Source: JACKIC01 sp964543795
GTDB lineage: Bacteria > Planctomycetota > UBA1135 > UBA2386
DNA length: 64,000 nucleotides
Reading direction: 5' to 3'
Assembly (NCBI GenBank): GCA_964543795.1
Contig: CAZIZN010000027.1
Coordinates: 1 to 64,000 of the forward strand
The position numbers and the translations under genes were made by a program. This document shows positions 25,954 through 34,654 of this stretch, in pieces; the stretch's first letter is position 1; each line of letters opens with the position of its first letter. The notes under the pieces were generated by a model. The model did no database searches, was not told the origin of the DNA, and saw only the letters and a list, made by a program, of their open reading frames with translations.

Positions 25954-27111
25954 ATGCACCCCGCCGCTCGACGCCGCGCCCGCCCGGACTGCCTGCTCGC
26001 CGCCCTGCTGCTCCTCGTGGCGAGCGCCTGCCAATCCAACGCCGCACGGGGACGATCCGCCTACGCCACCGGCGACTTCGCTGCGGCCGTCGCCGCCTGG
26101 CAACCAGCTGCCGAGGCCGGCGACGCCGAGGCGCAGTTCCTGCTCGGGCTCGCCTGCGAGGACGGCCACGGGGTTCCGCCCGATGCGAACGCCGCCGCTG
26201 CCTGGTACGGGCGCGCCGCGGCGCAAGGACACGCGCCGGCGCAGAACAACCTCGGCCTCTTGCACTACCGCGGCGTCGTGGCGCAGGCGTCGAGGGCGCA
26301 GGCCGCGTTCTGGTTCGCCCGCGCCGCCGCGGCCGGTCACGCCGGGGCGCGCGGCAACCTCGGTCTCATGCAGGCGCGCGGCGAAGCACCGACTGGCTCG
26401 CCCGTCGAGGCGCAGCACCACCTGACCGCGGCCGCCGCGGCCGGCAACGTCGCGGCGATGGCCGCAGTCGGACTGCTGCCCGCTACCCAGCTCGGTCTGC
26501 GCGATGCCGAAGCCTTGCGCTGGTTGCAGCAGGCGGCGCACGAGGGCCACGCGGCCGCGCAGTTCGGGTTGGCGCAGCGTTGCGCCGAGGGCCGCGGCGT
26601 CGCGCGCGATCCGGCCGCCGCGATGCAGTGGCTGCAGCGCGCTGCCGCGGGCGGTCACGACGTCGCCATGTTCCTGGTCGGCTGGACCCACTGGACGGGC
26701 CAGGGCGTGCCGCGGGCGCCGGCCACGGCCGTCGAGTGGTTCCGGCGGGCGGCAGAACGCGGGCTGCCGGCCGCGCAGACGCACCTGGCGCACTGCCTGC
26801 TGCGCGGCGAAGGCACGGCGATCGACGAAGCAGCGGCAGCGCGCTGGCTGCAGGCCGCGGCAGCGCAGGGCTTCGCGCCGGCACAGCACGACCTGGCCCT
26901 GCTCTGCGCGCGCGGCCAGGGTGTGCGGCAGGACCTGGCCGCAGCCTACGCGTGGTGCAGCCTGGCTGCCGCACAGGGCATCCACGCCGCTGCCGACCGA
27001 CGGGATCGCCTGCACGACCGGTTGTCGCCCGAACAGCTCGCGGCAGCGCGGGCGCTGCTCGCCGCACCCGCGGCGGCCGCTGCGGCTGCACCGGCGGCGA
27101 CGCCGCGTTGA
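25954..27111 (+). CDS. Sel1-repeat lipoprotein
   Basis: A 385-residue protein starting MHPAARRRARPDCLLAALLL and followed by VASAC, a lipobox, so it should be a lipid-anchored protein. The rest is an array of Sel1-like (TPR-type) repeats, each about 36 residues, with the recurring pattern AxFxLGxxxxxGxGVxxDxxxAxxWxxxAA (for example AQFLLGLACEDGHGVPPDAN). Sel1 proteins serve as protein-binding scaffolds, often in secretion, envelope signalling or stress response. An upstream in-frame GTG at 25855 exists, but the lipobox position favours ATG 25954. It lies 180 bases after the multidomain gene on the same strand. Confidence 0.82.
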   Translation: MHPAARRRARPDCLLAALLLLVASACQSNAARGRSAYATGDFAAAVAAWQPAAEAGDAEAQFLLGLACEDGHGVPPDANAAAAWYGRAAAQGHAPAQNNLGLLHYRGVVAQASRAQAAFWFARAAAAGHAGARGNLGLMQARGEAPTGSPVEAQHHLTAAAAAGNVAAMAAVGLLPATQLGLRDAEALRWLQQAAHEGHAAAQFGLAQRCAEGRGVARDPAAAMQWLQRAAAGGHDVAMFLVGWTHWTGQGVPRAPATAVEWFRRAAERGLPAAQTHLAHCLLRGEGTAIDEAAAARWLQAAAAQGFAPAQHDLALLCARGQGVRQDLAAAYAWCSLAAAQGIHAAADRRDRLHDRLSPEQLAAARALLAAPAAAAAAAPAATPR

Positions 27112-27166
27112 CGGCGGCCGGGCGACCGCGGCCGGGCGCGCGACAGGGCCGCTCGCCGCACCGGCC

Positions 27167-27679
27167 CTAGCAGCGACCGACCCAGCCGTGGCCGGGCCGC
27201 GCGGCGCCGGTGCCGAGCCGGCGCGGGTCGAGCGTCCACGCCGCCGCGTGCTGCAGCACGATCCGGCTGTCCGGCCACCACTTCACCTCGTCGTCGGAAC
27301 CGTCGCGCGGATCGTCGACGAAGCAACCCAGGCGCCGTTCGTCGTCCGTCACCTCGCCCAGCCAGAGCGTGTGGCCGTGTTCGCCGGCGAAGGCGTAGGC
27401 GCGGCGCAGCCTGCCGCGCTCGGCGAGCATCCAGCCGTGCACCTCGGCGTCGTCGTGCGCGGCGAACCACGCCGCGCGGCCGAACGTGCGGCTCAGCGAC
27501 TCGAGCAGCGGTGCCAGGCGGTCGTGTTCGGCGCCGGGAGCCGGGCGCAGGTCCGCGCCGACCGCGAACACCCAGCCGTCGACCGCCGGCGCGACGAACA
27601 CACCCTGGCGCTCCGCCTCGGCGAGCCCCGCGGTCCAGTTCGCCGGCAACGCCGTGCGCAGCGCGAGCTGCCGCACCAC
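27167..27679 (-). CDS. Conserved-looking hypothetical protein; start uncertain
   Basis: At least 170 residues from a GTG at 27679 (VVRQLALRTALPANW). The reading frame continues upstream without a stop to 27790, and that part looks coded (FGNGRAWIAVPSQDADA), but it offers no ATG or GTG. It is bounded by the TGA that ends the 41-residue membrane peptide in the same frame. The body has GWVFAVGADLRP, a FGRAAWFAAHDDAEVHGW segment and GHTLWLGEVTDDERRLG, reminiscent of small uncharacterised bacterial proteins that share the pattern xHGWxxAxxGxLxRAYAxxGE. No enzyme motif is seen. It could be the 3' part of a gene split by a nonsense mutation. Confidence 0.6.
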   Translation of the reverse strand: MVRQLALRTALPANWTAGLAEAERQGVFVAPAVDGWVFAVGADLRPAPGAEHDRLAPLLESLSRTFGRAAWFAAHDDAEVHGWMLAERGRLRRAYAFAGEHGHTLWLGEVTDDERRLGCFVDDPRDGSDDEVKWWPDSRIVLQHAAAWTLDPRRLGTGAARPGHGWVGRC

Positions 27680-27790
27680 GGCGTCCGCGTCCTGCGACGG
27701 GACGGCGATCCAGGCGCGGCCGTTGCCGAACGGCCGCGGCAGATCCGGATCCGCGGCAGGTCGGGCCGCACGGGCCCGCGCCGAGGTGCC

Positions 27791-27916
27791 TCAAGTGGAA
27801 CCGGGTTCCTGGGCACGGCGCACGCGCACGATGCGCTCCATCGCCAGCAGGCCGTACGCCAGCAGGAGTCCGGTGCCGAGCAGCGCGAGCACGAGTTCGA
27901 TCGTCACGGCGAGCAT
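27791..27916 (-). CDS. 41-residue single-pass membrane peptide
   Basis: It starts at ATG 27916, one base after the stop of the upstream gene (TAG C ATG), so it is likely read by coupling. The sequence is MLAVTIELVLALLGTGLLLA followed by YGLLAMERIVRVRRAQEPGST: one transmembrane helix and a short basic tail. It ends at TGA 27791-27793, and the same frame stays open into the next protein. It may be a real small membrane protein or the N-terminus of a broken larger one. Confidence 0.5.
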   Translation of the reverse strand: MLAVTIELVLALLGTGLLLAYGLLAMERIVRVRRAQEPGST

Positions 27917-27917
27917 G

Positions 27918-28319
27918 CTAGCAGGGCCCGCCGCGCCGCAGTTCGGCGAGCGGCGGCAGCCCCCACTTCGCCCGCTCGCTGTCCGTGGTGTGGGCATCGA
28001 CGGGCCAGAGCTCGGCAAGCCCGTCCTTCGTCACCCACTGGGTGCCGTACTTCTGCGGCTTGCCGGCGAGCCGACGCAGGCGATCGAGCGCCGTCGCGGC
28101 GACGCGTCGCGCGGCGGGCTCCTGCGCCATCGCGGCGAGCGCCAGCGACTGCGCCGCATCGACTTCGGCAAGGTCGTCGCCGTCGAGCAGCAACTCGGCC
28201 GCGGCCAGCCGATCGGCCGGTGCGACGATCGCCTTCGCGCGCGCGAGTTCGAGCAGGCGGCGGCGGCGCAGCCCCGCGTCGCCGCCCGGGCCGTGCAGCA
28301 GTTCGCGCAGTTCGTGCAT
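27918..28319 (-). CDS. DUF6624-like hypothetical protein
   Basis: A 133-residue, largely helical protein starting MHELRELLHGPGGDAGLRRR. The C-terminal third has QKYGTQWVTKDGLAELWPVD and SERAKWGLPPLAEL, which match the pattern I associate with DUF6624-type proteins (YGTQ ... R ... GLPPL). No signal peptide. The function of that family is unknown. It sits between the SGNH-like membrane gene, 30 bases upstream on the same strand, and the 41-residue membrane peptide immediately downstream, in a tight minus-strand cluster. Confidence 0.55.
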   Translation of the reverse strand: MHELRELLHGPGGDAGLRRRRLLELARAKAIVAPADRLAAAELLLDGDDLAEVDAAQSLALAAMAQEPAARRVAATALDRLRRLAGKPQKYGTQWVTKDGLAELWPVDAHTTDSERAKWGLPPLAELRRGGPC

Positions 28320-28349
28320 CACCGTGGTCCGCGAGGTCGTCGGGGGGAG

Positions 28350-29969
28350 TCAGCGACGCAGCAGCGGCAAGAGCGCGGCGGCCAGGCGGCTGGCGATCGT
28401 CGGCGGCGGCTCGTCGCCCGCGGCGACGACGAGCGGGATGTCCGCCACCGCGGTCTCCCGCCGCACCACGGCCATCAGTTCGTCGGGCACCTCGCGCGCG
28501 ACGAACACCACGAGCCTGCTGCCGAGCTGCGGCGCGCGTTCGCGGGCCCGTGCGATCGTCGCGGCCAGCGCGCGGGCATCGGACCGCGGCAGCCCCGTGT
28601 GCGGATCGACGGCGGCCTCGTCGGGCCCGATGCCGAGCACGACGACCGCCGGCCGGAAGCCTTCGTAGAACGCCTCGAACATGCGCCACTGCTGCCCCGA
28701 CCAACCGTCGACGGTCGGCAGGCACGGCACGTCGATGCGTTCGCCGAGGGCGGCGCGCAGTTCGCCGAGGAGCAGCGGCACGAGATGCGCGGCGAGGTCG
28801 TCGGCCGGATCGGCGCCCGGGCCGGGCGCGCCCCCGGCCAGGGCCCGGTCGTAGAGCAGCTGGCCGCCGAGCAGGAAGACGCAGCGTGCGCCGGCACCCG
28901 GGCTGTGGATCTCGAGGCGCCCGCGCACGCGCTGGGCCAGCGCCTCGGCGACCGTGCTGCCGGCGGCCGGCCCGAACAGTTCGTCGAGCGCCGCGGTCTG
29001 GGCACGCAGGGACGGCGACGGCGATAGCCCTCGCAAGGCGCCGTTGTGCAGCAACCCCGCCGCCGCCAGCGCGGCGGCCGCGACGACGATCGGCAGGACC
29101 TCCGGGATCGCGGCCCCGGGCAGCCAGCGGCGCGGCCAGCCGACGACGAGCGCTGCGAGCAGCACCCACGCGGCGAGCACCGCGAGCATCGGCCCCGACG
29201 GCGGCGACCACAGCGGCGGCGGTTCGGCGCGCGCGACCGACCACGCGACGCCCCCCACGAGCACCGCACCGGCCAGCGCGAGCCGGCGCCCCGCCGCGCC
29301 GTTCGCGAACGCGACGGCGAGCAGCACGAGTCCGGCGAGGACGCCCAGCGCGGCCCAGGCCCAGCGCGATCGGTACCAGGCGCGGCCGCCGAGCGGTTCG
29401 ATCACGAGGTGGCGCAGCACGACGGGACCGCCGCGCGCGACGAGCGTGCCGATGCCGTAGTCGTCCTCGGCTTCGAACCACGGCAGCCACCGACCGGCGA
29501 CGTTGGCGCGCAGCAGACGGCCGCGCGCCTGCACCCAGACGGTCGCGCGGTGCCCCGCCGCGAGTTCGACGCCGGTCGGTTGCGTTCCGACCAGCGCTTC
29601 GGGGATGCGCAGGAACGGCGCGCCCCCGGCGTCGGTCGTGAGCCGCAGCACCGTGAAGCGGCCGTGGAACGGCTCGATGCGGCGCTGCACGTGTCGCGGC
29701 TCCACCTGTCGCAGCAGCACGTCGAGCCGCGTGTGTTCGCCGAGTTCGACGTCCATGTGCAGGTCGAAGTCGGCGTAGAGCCATGGCACCTGCAGCCACT
29801 TCGCGGGGGTGACCTCGAGCGGCTGGTCGCTCGGGCGCAGCAGACGGAACGGCTCGGTGCGCAGCTGCGGTTCGTCGGGCAGCGGTCGCGCCGGCTCCAG
29901 CCCGCCGACGATCCAGCCGGCGACGGTGCACACGAACAGGAAGAGCAGCGGAGCGACGCGGAGGCCCAT
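28350..29969 (-). CDS. Membrane protein with degenerate SGNH-hydrolase-like C-terminal domain
   Basis: A 539-residue protein. Helix 1 (APLLFLFVCTVAGWIVGG) is followed by a periplasmic region of ~180 residues, then four more hydrophobic segments between about 205 and 312, then a soluble domain from ~350 on. That domain has FLLGGQLLYDR where active SGNH hydrolases have a GDS block, VVVLGIGPDEAAVD where they have GxND, and IPLVVAAGDEPPPTIASRL where DxxH would be expected. The fold looks SGNH-like but the Ser-Asp-His residues appear lost, so it may be a binding or regulatory protein. It starts at ATG 29969. Whether it modifies or senses envelope O-acyl groups is speculation. Confidence 0.55.
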   Translation of the reverse strand: MGLRVAPLLFLFVCTVAGWIVGGLEPARPLPDEPQLRTEPFRLLRPSDQPLEVTPAKWLQVPWLYADFDLHMDVELGEHTRLDVLLRQVEPRHVQRRIEPFHGRFTVLRLTTDAGGAPFLRIPEALVGTQPTGVELAAGHRATVWVQARGRLLRANVAGRWLPWFEAEDDYGIGTLVARGGPVVLRHLVIEPLGGRAWYRSRWAWAALGVLAGLVLLAVAFANGAAGRRLALAGAVLVGGVAWSVARAEPPPLWSPPSGPMLAVLAAWVLLAALVVGWPRRWLPGAAIPEVLPIVVAAAALAAAGLLHNGALRGLSPSPSLRAQTAALDELFGPAAGSTVAEALAQRVRGRLEIHSPGAGARCVFLLGGQLLYDRALAGGAPGPGADPADDLAAHLVPLLLGELRAALGERIDVPCLPTVDGWSGQQWRMFEAFYEGFRPAVVVLGIGPDEAAVDPHTGLPRSDARALAATIARARERAPQLGSRLVVFVAREVPDELMAVVRRETAVADIPLVVAAGDEPPPTIASRLAAALLPLLRR

Positions 29970-30076
29970 GGCAGGGCTGGCATGCTACGCACGCCTCGCT
30001 GCGGCGCGACCGGGCACACCGCCGTTTCGCCGCGCGGCGAGTTTGCCCGCACCGCGGCACCCGCTAGCTTCTGCGC

Positions 30077-31204
30077 GTGATCGCCACCGAGTGGATCGTC
30101 GATCGGGCCGTGCTGCCGCACGGCATCCTCGTCGGCGCACGTGTCGCGGCGACCGGCGAGAGCATCGTCGCCATCGACCAGGAAGCGGGCGGCCCGAACG
30201 CGATCCGGCTGCGAGGGACCCTGCTGCCGGGTTTCGTCGATCTGCAGGTCAACGGTGCTGGCGGCCGCAGCGTCGACGAGGCCTCTGCCGAAGCGCTCGA
30301 CGCCGTGGCCGCAGCCGTGCTCGCCGGCGGCGCCGTCGCCTTCCTGCCGACGCTGATCACCGCGCCCTGGGACAGCCTGCTCGACCAGGTCGCGCGCGTC
30401 GCGGCGTGGATCGGCTCGGCTCCCGCCGGCGGCGCCGCGCCGCTCGGCCTGCACCTCGAGGGCCCCTTCCTCGTCGCGCCGGGCGCGCACGACGCCAGCT
30501 GCTTCGTCGATCCGACGCCGGCCCGCGTCCGCGAACTGCTCGATGCGGCAGCCGGCCGGCTGCGGCTCGTCACCCTGGGCCACGCGCGGCCCGGCGCCGC
30601 CGCGGCGGTCGCGCAGCTGCGGGACGCCGGGGTGGCCTGCGCGCTCGGCCACTGCGATCGCGTCGAAGGCTTCGCCGAATGCGTCGCCGCGGGTGCCACC
30701 GCGGTGACGCACCTGTTCAACGTGATGGGGCCGCTGCACCATCGCAACGCGTCGGTCGCCGCGCTGGCGCTCGACGACGCGCGGGTCGCCTGCCCGCTGA
30801 TCGTCGACGGCGTGCACGTGCACCCTGCCATGGTGCGCAACGCCTTCCGCATCCTCGGTCCCGACCGCACCGTGCTCGTCACCGACGCGGTCGCGGCCGC
30901 CGGCATGCCCGACGGCGCCTACACCCTGTCGGGCATGCGCGTCACCGCCGTGGGCGGCGTCGTGCACGACGACCGGGGCAACCTCGCCGGCTCGGCGCTG
31001 ACCATGGCCCTCGCGGCGCGCAACTTCCTGACCCTGGTGTCCGAGGCCGGTCCATGGACCCTGGCGCGCGCCGCGAGCACGAACCCCGCCCGACTCGTGG
31101 GCGCCGAGGCGTTCGGCGCGATCGCTCCCGGCCGCCGCGCCGCCTTCACGCTGCTCGGCGACGACGGAACGTGCCGCAGCGTCACCGCGGCTCGTTCCCG
31201 CTGA
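30077..31204 (+). CDS. nagA: N-acetylglucosamine-6-phosphate deacetylase
   Basis: A 375-residue amidohydrolase starting at GTG 30077. Motifs: GTLLPGFVDLQVNGAGG, LGLHLEGPFL (metal-ligand Glu), LGHCDRVEGF, THLFNVMGPLHHR (His ligand and substrate loop), VDGVHVHPAMVR, and LVTDAVAAAGMPDG with the catalytic Asp. It converts GlcNAc-6-phosphate to glucosamine-6-phosphate plus acetate in amino-sugar catabolism or cell-wall recycling. No nagB, transporter or regulator is adjacent. It is convergent with the NHL-repeat gene, leaving 18 bases between stops. Confidence 0.9.
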   Translation: MIATEWIVDRAVLPHGILVGARVAATGESIVAIDQEAGGPNAIRLRGTLLPGFVDLQVNGAGGRSVDEASAEALDAVAAAVLAGGAVAFLPTLITAPWDSLLDQVARVAAWIGSAPAGGAAPLGLHLEGPFLVAPGAHDASCFVDPTPARVRELLDAAAGRLRLVTLGHARPGAAAAVAQLRDAGVACALGHCDRVEGFAECVAAGATAVTHLFNVMGPLHHRNASVAALALDDARVACPLIVDGVHVHPAMVRNAFRILGPDRTVLVTDAVAAAGMPDGAYTLSGMRVTAVGGVVHDDRGNLAGSALTMALAARNFLTLVSEAGPWTLARAASTNPARLVGAEAFGAIAPGRRAAFTLLGDDGTCRSVTAARSR

Positions 31205-31222
31205 CGCTCGTCCGCTCCGACG

Positions 31223-32986
31223 TCACGATCCGGCCGACGGCACCACCGCCGCGTCGAGCGCGCCGCGCGCGTGCACGGCCAACGGTGCGACGAGATCGCA
31301 GACCCAGGCGGACGTCGTGCCCGACGCGGCCGTGCGCAGCGTCGCCTCGACACGCAACCGCAACGCCCCCGCGCCGGCCTCGGCGACGGCCACCAGCACG
31401 GCGACGCGGTCGCCCTCGAGCGTGCCCGCGGCGTGGCACTCGCAGGCGAGCAGCCCCCGCCCCTCGTCGGTGGCGTGCACGGTGCACGGCAGGCTCGGAT
31501 CCAGCATCGCGCCGTCGGGCAGCGGCAGCTGCACACGCAACGTCACGTCGCTGAACTCGAGCAGTTCGAGCGGCTCGCAGAGCCGTGCCGACGGCGGCAC
31601 CGGCGCTGGCGCATCGGGCAGTCCGGAGAGCTCGATGCGACGCAGTTGCGGCGGGCCCGCGAGCGGCACCGCGAACAGGGCATCGGCGCCCGCGTCGGCG
31701 ATCCACAGTTCGTCGCCGACGACCGCCAGGGCAGCGGGTTCGACGAGGCCGTCGCTCGCACCGAGCCACGCCTGTGGCGGGCCGCCCGAAGCGGCCACCC
31801 GCAGGATCGCCGGGCGCCAGGCGTCGGCGACGAACAGCAGATCGGCGTGCGCGGCGAGCGCGACGGGCCGCAGCAACCCCTGCGCGATCGTGCGCGTGTG
31901 CGCATGGGCGAGGTCGACGGCGCGCACGGCACCGTGGCCGGTGTCCGCGACGAACAAGGTCTGCGCCGTCGCGGCGAGACCGCTCGGCTCGAGGAAGGTC
32001 GCCTCCTCGCCGCCGTCGCGCAACGGCCCGCCGCCGCCCGCGGCCCCGAGCCACGCGGATGCCGCTCCGGTGGCCGGATCGAACTGCCAGAGCTGGTGGG
32101 TGCCGTGCTGGGTCAGGCACAAACCACCGTGCAGCGCGGCGAGCCCCACCGGTGCCGCGAGCGCCTGCTGCGTGCCGAAACCGCCGCCGAAGCGATCGCT
32201 GCTGCGGCGGCCCGTGCCGCACCACGTCTCGACCCCGCCCGTGCGCACGTCGATCGCCCGCAGGAGGTGGCCCTCGGCATCGGCGACGGCGATCCGGCCG
32301 TCGACCGCCACCAGGCCGGCCGGCGCGCGGAACCGCGCGGTCGCCGACGGGCCGTCCGCGTCGCCCGGGAGCCCGCTGCCGAACGTGCGCCGCACGGTGC
32401 CGTCGCGCGTCAGTTCGAGAACGCGGTGGTGACCGGCGGCAGCGCACCAGATGCGATCGCCGTGTGCGAGCAGCCCCCGGGGCGAGAGCCGCGTCTGCTG
32501 CCGGGCCACGGGAACGCACGGAACCAGCGGCTCATTGCCCTGGACCTGCTGCTCGCGAAGCAGCGCCGCGACCTCGGCCTGCAGCGCGTCGCGTTCGGGC
32601 TCGCCGTGGCCGCTCCGGCGCACGTGCCCGCGCGGGTCGAGCAACAGCAGCGTCGGCAGCCGACGCACGGCGAGGTGACGGCACGCGACGCGTCCCTCGT
32701 CCACGGCGGCGAGCAGGCGATGGCCGGCGACGGCCGCCTGCACGCGCGCATCGTCGCGTTCGCCCTCGTGCAGCGGCACGTGCAGTGCGAGCGCCACGAA
32801 GGGCTGCGCGGCGAAGCGTTCGGCCAGGCGCGCGGTCTCGGCCAGCGCCAGTCGGCTGTGCACGCACCCCAGGCGCCAGAACAGCACCGCGACGACGTGG
32901 TCGCGCAGACCCGACGGCACCGGCAACGCCGGCCGGTCGAGCCAGCGCACGGAATCGGGCAACGCGGGCAGTTCCTCGTGCAGCAT
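31223..32986 (-). CDS. Thioredoxin-like plus NHL-repeat protein (NHLRC2-like)
   Basis: A 587-residue protein. About residues 1-145 form a thioredoxin-like fold (VVAVLFWRLGCVHSRLALAE, then RRLPTLLLLDPRGHV). The rest is a six-bladed NHL propeller with recurring LxxPxGLAxxxxxLxVADxxxxxI blades (FRAPAGLVAVDGRIAVADAE, LEPSGLAATAQTLFVADTGH). A C-terminal beta domain closes the protein. The architecture matches human NHLRC2 and bacterial relatives. The usual CxxC redox site is reduced to a single Cys (GCVHS), so disulfide exchange of the normal kind is unlikely. No signal peptide. It starts at ATG 32986. Confidence 0.82.
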   Translation of the reverse strand: MLHEELPALPDSVRWLDRPALPVPSGLRDHVVAVLFWRLGCVHSRLALAETARLAERFAAQPFVALALHVPLHEGERDDARVQAAVAGHRLLAAVDEGRVACRHLAVRRLPTLLLLDPRGHVRRSGHGEPERDALQAEVAALLREQQVQGNEPLVPCVPVARQQTRLSPRGLLAHGDRIWCAAAGHHRVLELTRDGTVRRTFGSGLPGDADGPSATARFRAPAGLVAVDGRIAVADAEGHLLRAIDVRTGGVETWCGTGRRSSDRFGGGFGTQQALAAPVGLAALHGGLCLTQHGTHQLWQFDPATGAASAWLGAAGGGGPLRDGGEEATFLEPSGLAATAQTLFVADTGHGAVRAVDLAHAHTRTIAQGLLRPVALAAHADLLFVADAWRPAILRVAASGGPPQAWLGASDGLVEPAALAVVGDELWIADAGADALFAVPLAGPPQLRRIELSGLPDAPAPVPPSARLCEPLELLEFSDVTLRVQLPLPDGAMLDPSLPCTVHATDEGRGLLACECHAAGTLEGDRVAVLVAVAEAGAGALRLRVEATLRTAASGTTSAWVCDLVAPLAVHARGALDAAVVPSAGS

Positions 32987-33010
32987 CGGCGGGAGCCTAC
33001 CGGCTCGAAC

Positions 33011-34564
33011 CTACCGCGCCTCCGTCTCGCGCCAGCTCGCCAGTTCGCCCGTGAGCACGGCGACCTCGGCCCGCAGCGCGGCGATCGCCGCCGCCGCATC
33101 GTCGTCGACGGGCCACCGGCGGGCGGCGAGGAACCACGCGTGCGTCCGCTGCAGGCACCCGGGTTCCAGGCAAGGTCCCTGCGCATGCACGAGGCGCCGC
33201 AGCACGAGGTCCGCGAACGTGACGGCGCCGTCGTGCTGCAGCGCGGCCGTGGCCTCGGCGATGAGGAACGGCCGGTGCGGACACAGCCGTGCGCCCTCGG
33301 CCGCGTCGCCGGCGATGCGCGCGCGCACGAGGCTCGCCCGCGATCCGTGCCGCCACCACAACGGATCGTCGACCAGGCGCGGCCCCCCGCCGCCCGGCAG
33401 CGGCAGCACGCGGGTCGGCGACGGCTCCCCTCCCCCGGCGATCCGCGCGATCGCGCGCTCGGCGAACGACCGGTGGGTCGTGAGCTTGCCGCCGACGACG
33501 CTGTGCAGGTCGCCGCCGGCCCAGCGTTCGCGCACGACGAACCCCTCGCGATCGAGCGCACCGGCCGGCCCGCTGCGGCAGGGCAACGCACGCCAGCCCG
33601 CGTAGGCGAACCGCGCATCGGCACGCCGCGGCGCCGGTTCGAGCAGGTGCGCGAGCGCGGCGAGCAGGTAGTCGAGGTCCGCGGCAGGTGGTCCGGTCTC
33701 GTCGGCACGCAGTTCGTCGTCGACCTCGGTGGTGCCGACGAGCGTGCCGTCGGGATGCGGGATGACGAACTGGATGCGGCCGTCGGGCAGGAACGCCGCG
33801 AGCGCAGTCTCACCGGCGCGCGGTGCCAGGACGAGGTGGCTGCCGCGGCTGTGCCGGACGAGCGGCCGTCCGTCGACGCCGAACGCCGCGCGCACCGCGT
33901 CGACCGCTGGCCCGGCGGCGTTGCAGACGTGGCGTGCGTGCAGTTCGAGTTCGGCGCCGCCGAGGCGGTCGAGCAGGCGGACCCGATCGCCGACCCCGCC
34001 GACGACCGCACAGTGCGTGACGACGCGGGCACCGGCCTCCGCCGCACCGAGCGCGTTCGCGAGCGTCAGCCGGGTGTCCTGGGTCGCGGCGTCGAAGAAC
34101 TCGACCGCCGAACGCAATCCCCTGCTGCGCAGCCCCGGGAACGCGGCGACCGCGGCGGCGGCCGTGAGCGCCCGCGCCGGCGGCAGCGTGCTGCCCCGCG
34201 CCAGCCAGCCGTAGAGGCGCGTGCCGAGCCGCGCGAGCCACGGCGAGGTGCCGTCGCCGACGAAGCTGGGCAGCAGCATGGGCACGGGCCGCACGAGGTG
34301 CGGACACAGCCGCAGCAGCCGCTCGCGTTCGGCGAGAGCATCGCGCACCAGCGCGAAGTTGCCCTGGCGCAGGTACCGGAGACCGCCGTGCACGAGCCGC
34401 GAACTGCGCGAACTGGTGCCTGCGGCGACGTCGCGCGCGTCGGCGAGCACGACGGTCATGCCGCGCAGCGCGGCCTCGCGCGCGATCGCGGCGCCGTGGA
34501 TGCCCGCGCCCACGACGAGCAGATCGCAGCGGCTGCCGTGCAGGTCTCGCGGCTCCGTTCGCAC
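33011..34564 (-). CDS. glpD: Glycerol-3-phosphate dehydrogenase (FAD)
   Basis: A 517-residue flavoprotein. FAD-binding VVGAGIHGAAIAREAALRG is at the N-terminus, followed by GTSSRSSRLVHGGLRYL and the substrate-site segments FFDAATQDTRLT, VVTHCAVVGGVG, IPHPDGTLVGTTEVDD and SVVGGKLTTHR, and by a C-terminal helical domain with EGARLCPHRPFLIAEA. It oxidises sn-glycerol-3-phosphate to dihydroxyacetone phosphate and passes electrons to the quinone pool at the cytoplasmic membrane. GTG 34564 is chosen because the Rossmann fold then begins 14 residues in. A GDPD that could supply glycerol-3-phosphate lies 9 kb away at 43658. Confidence 0.92.
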   Translation of the reverse strand: MRTEPRDLHGSRCDLLVVGAGIHGAAIAREAALRGMTVVLADARDVAAGTSSRSSRLVHGGLRYLRQGNFALVRDALAERERLLRLCPHLVRPVPMLLPSFVGDGTSPWLARLGTRLYGWLARGSTLPPARALTAAAAVAAFPGLRSRGLRSAVEFFDAATQDTRLTLANALGAAEAGARVVTHCAVVGGVGDRVRLLDRLGGAELELHARHVCNAAGPAVDAVRAAFGVDGRPLVRHSRGSHLVLAPRAGETALAAFLPDGRIQFVIPHPDGTLVGTTEVDDELRADETGPPAADLDYLLAALAHLLEPAPRRADARFAYAGWRALPCRSGPAGALDREGFVVRERWAGGDLHSVVGGKLTTHRSFAERAIARIAGGGEPSPTRVLPLPGGGGPRLVDDPLWWRHGSRASLVRARIAGDAAEGARLCPHRPFLIAEATAALQHDGAVTFADLVLRRLVHAQGPCLEPGCLQRTHAWFLAARRWPVDDDAAAAIAALRAEVAVLTGELASWRETEAR

Positions 34565-34654
34565 GCCGGCCGAGCGTAGCGCGCGCGCGGCGCGGCGCAC
34601 GTGGACACGACCGCACACTGGCCGCTCGCCCGGGCCGCGAGCTACGCTCCTGGC

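Noticed and set aside
20366..26047. Minus-strand extension of the S9/peroxiredoxin frame upstream of 20365
   Set aside because: It covers the plus-strand multidomain gene and has no domain signal; the signal peptide at MRKTLVLAVV marks the real start.
27791..27793. Selenocysteine at the in-frame TGA
   Set aside because: The position is in a linker after a membrane helix, not an active site, and no selenocysteine genes are seen in the window.
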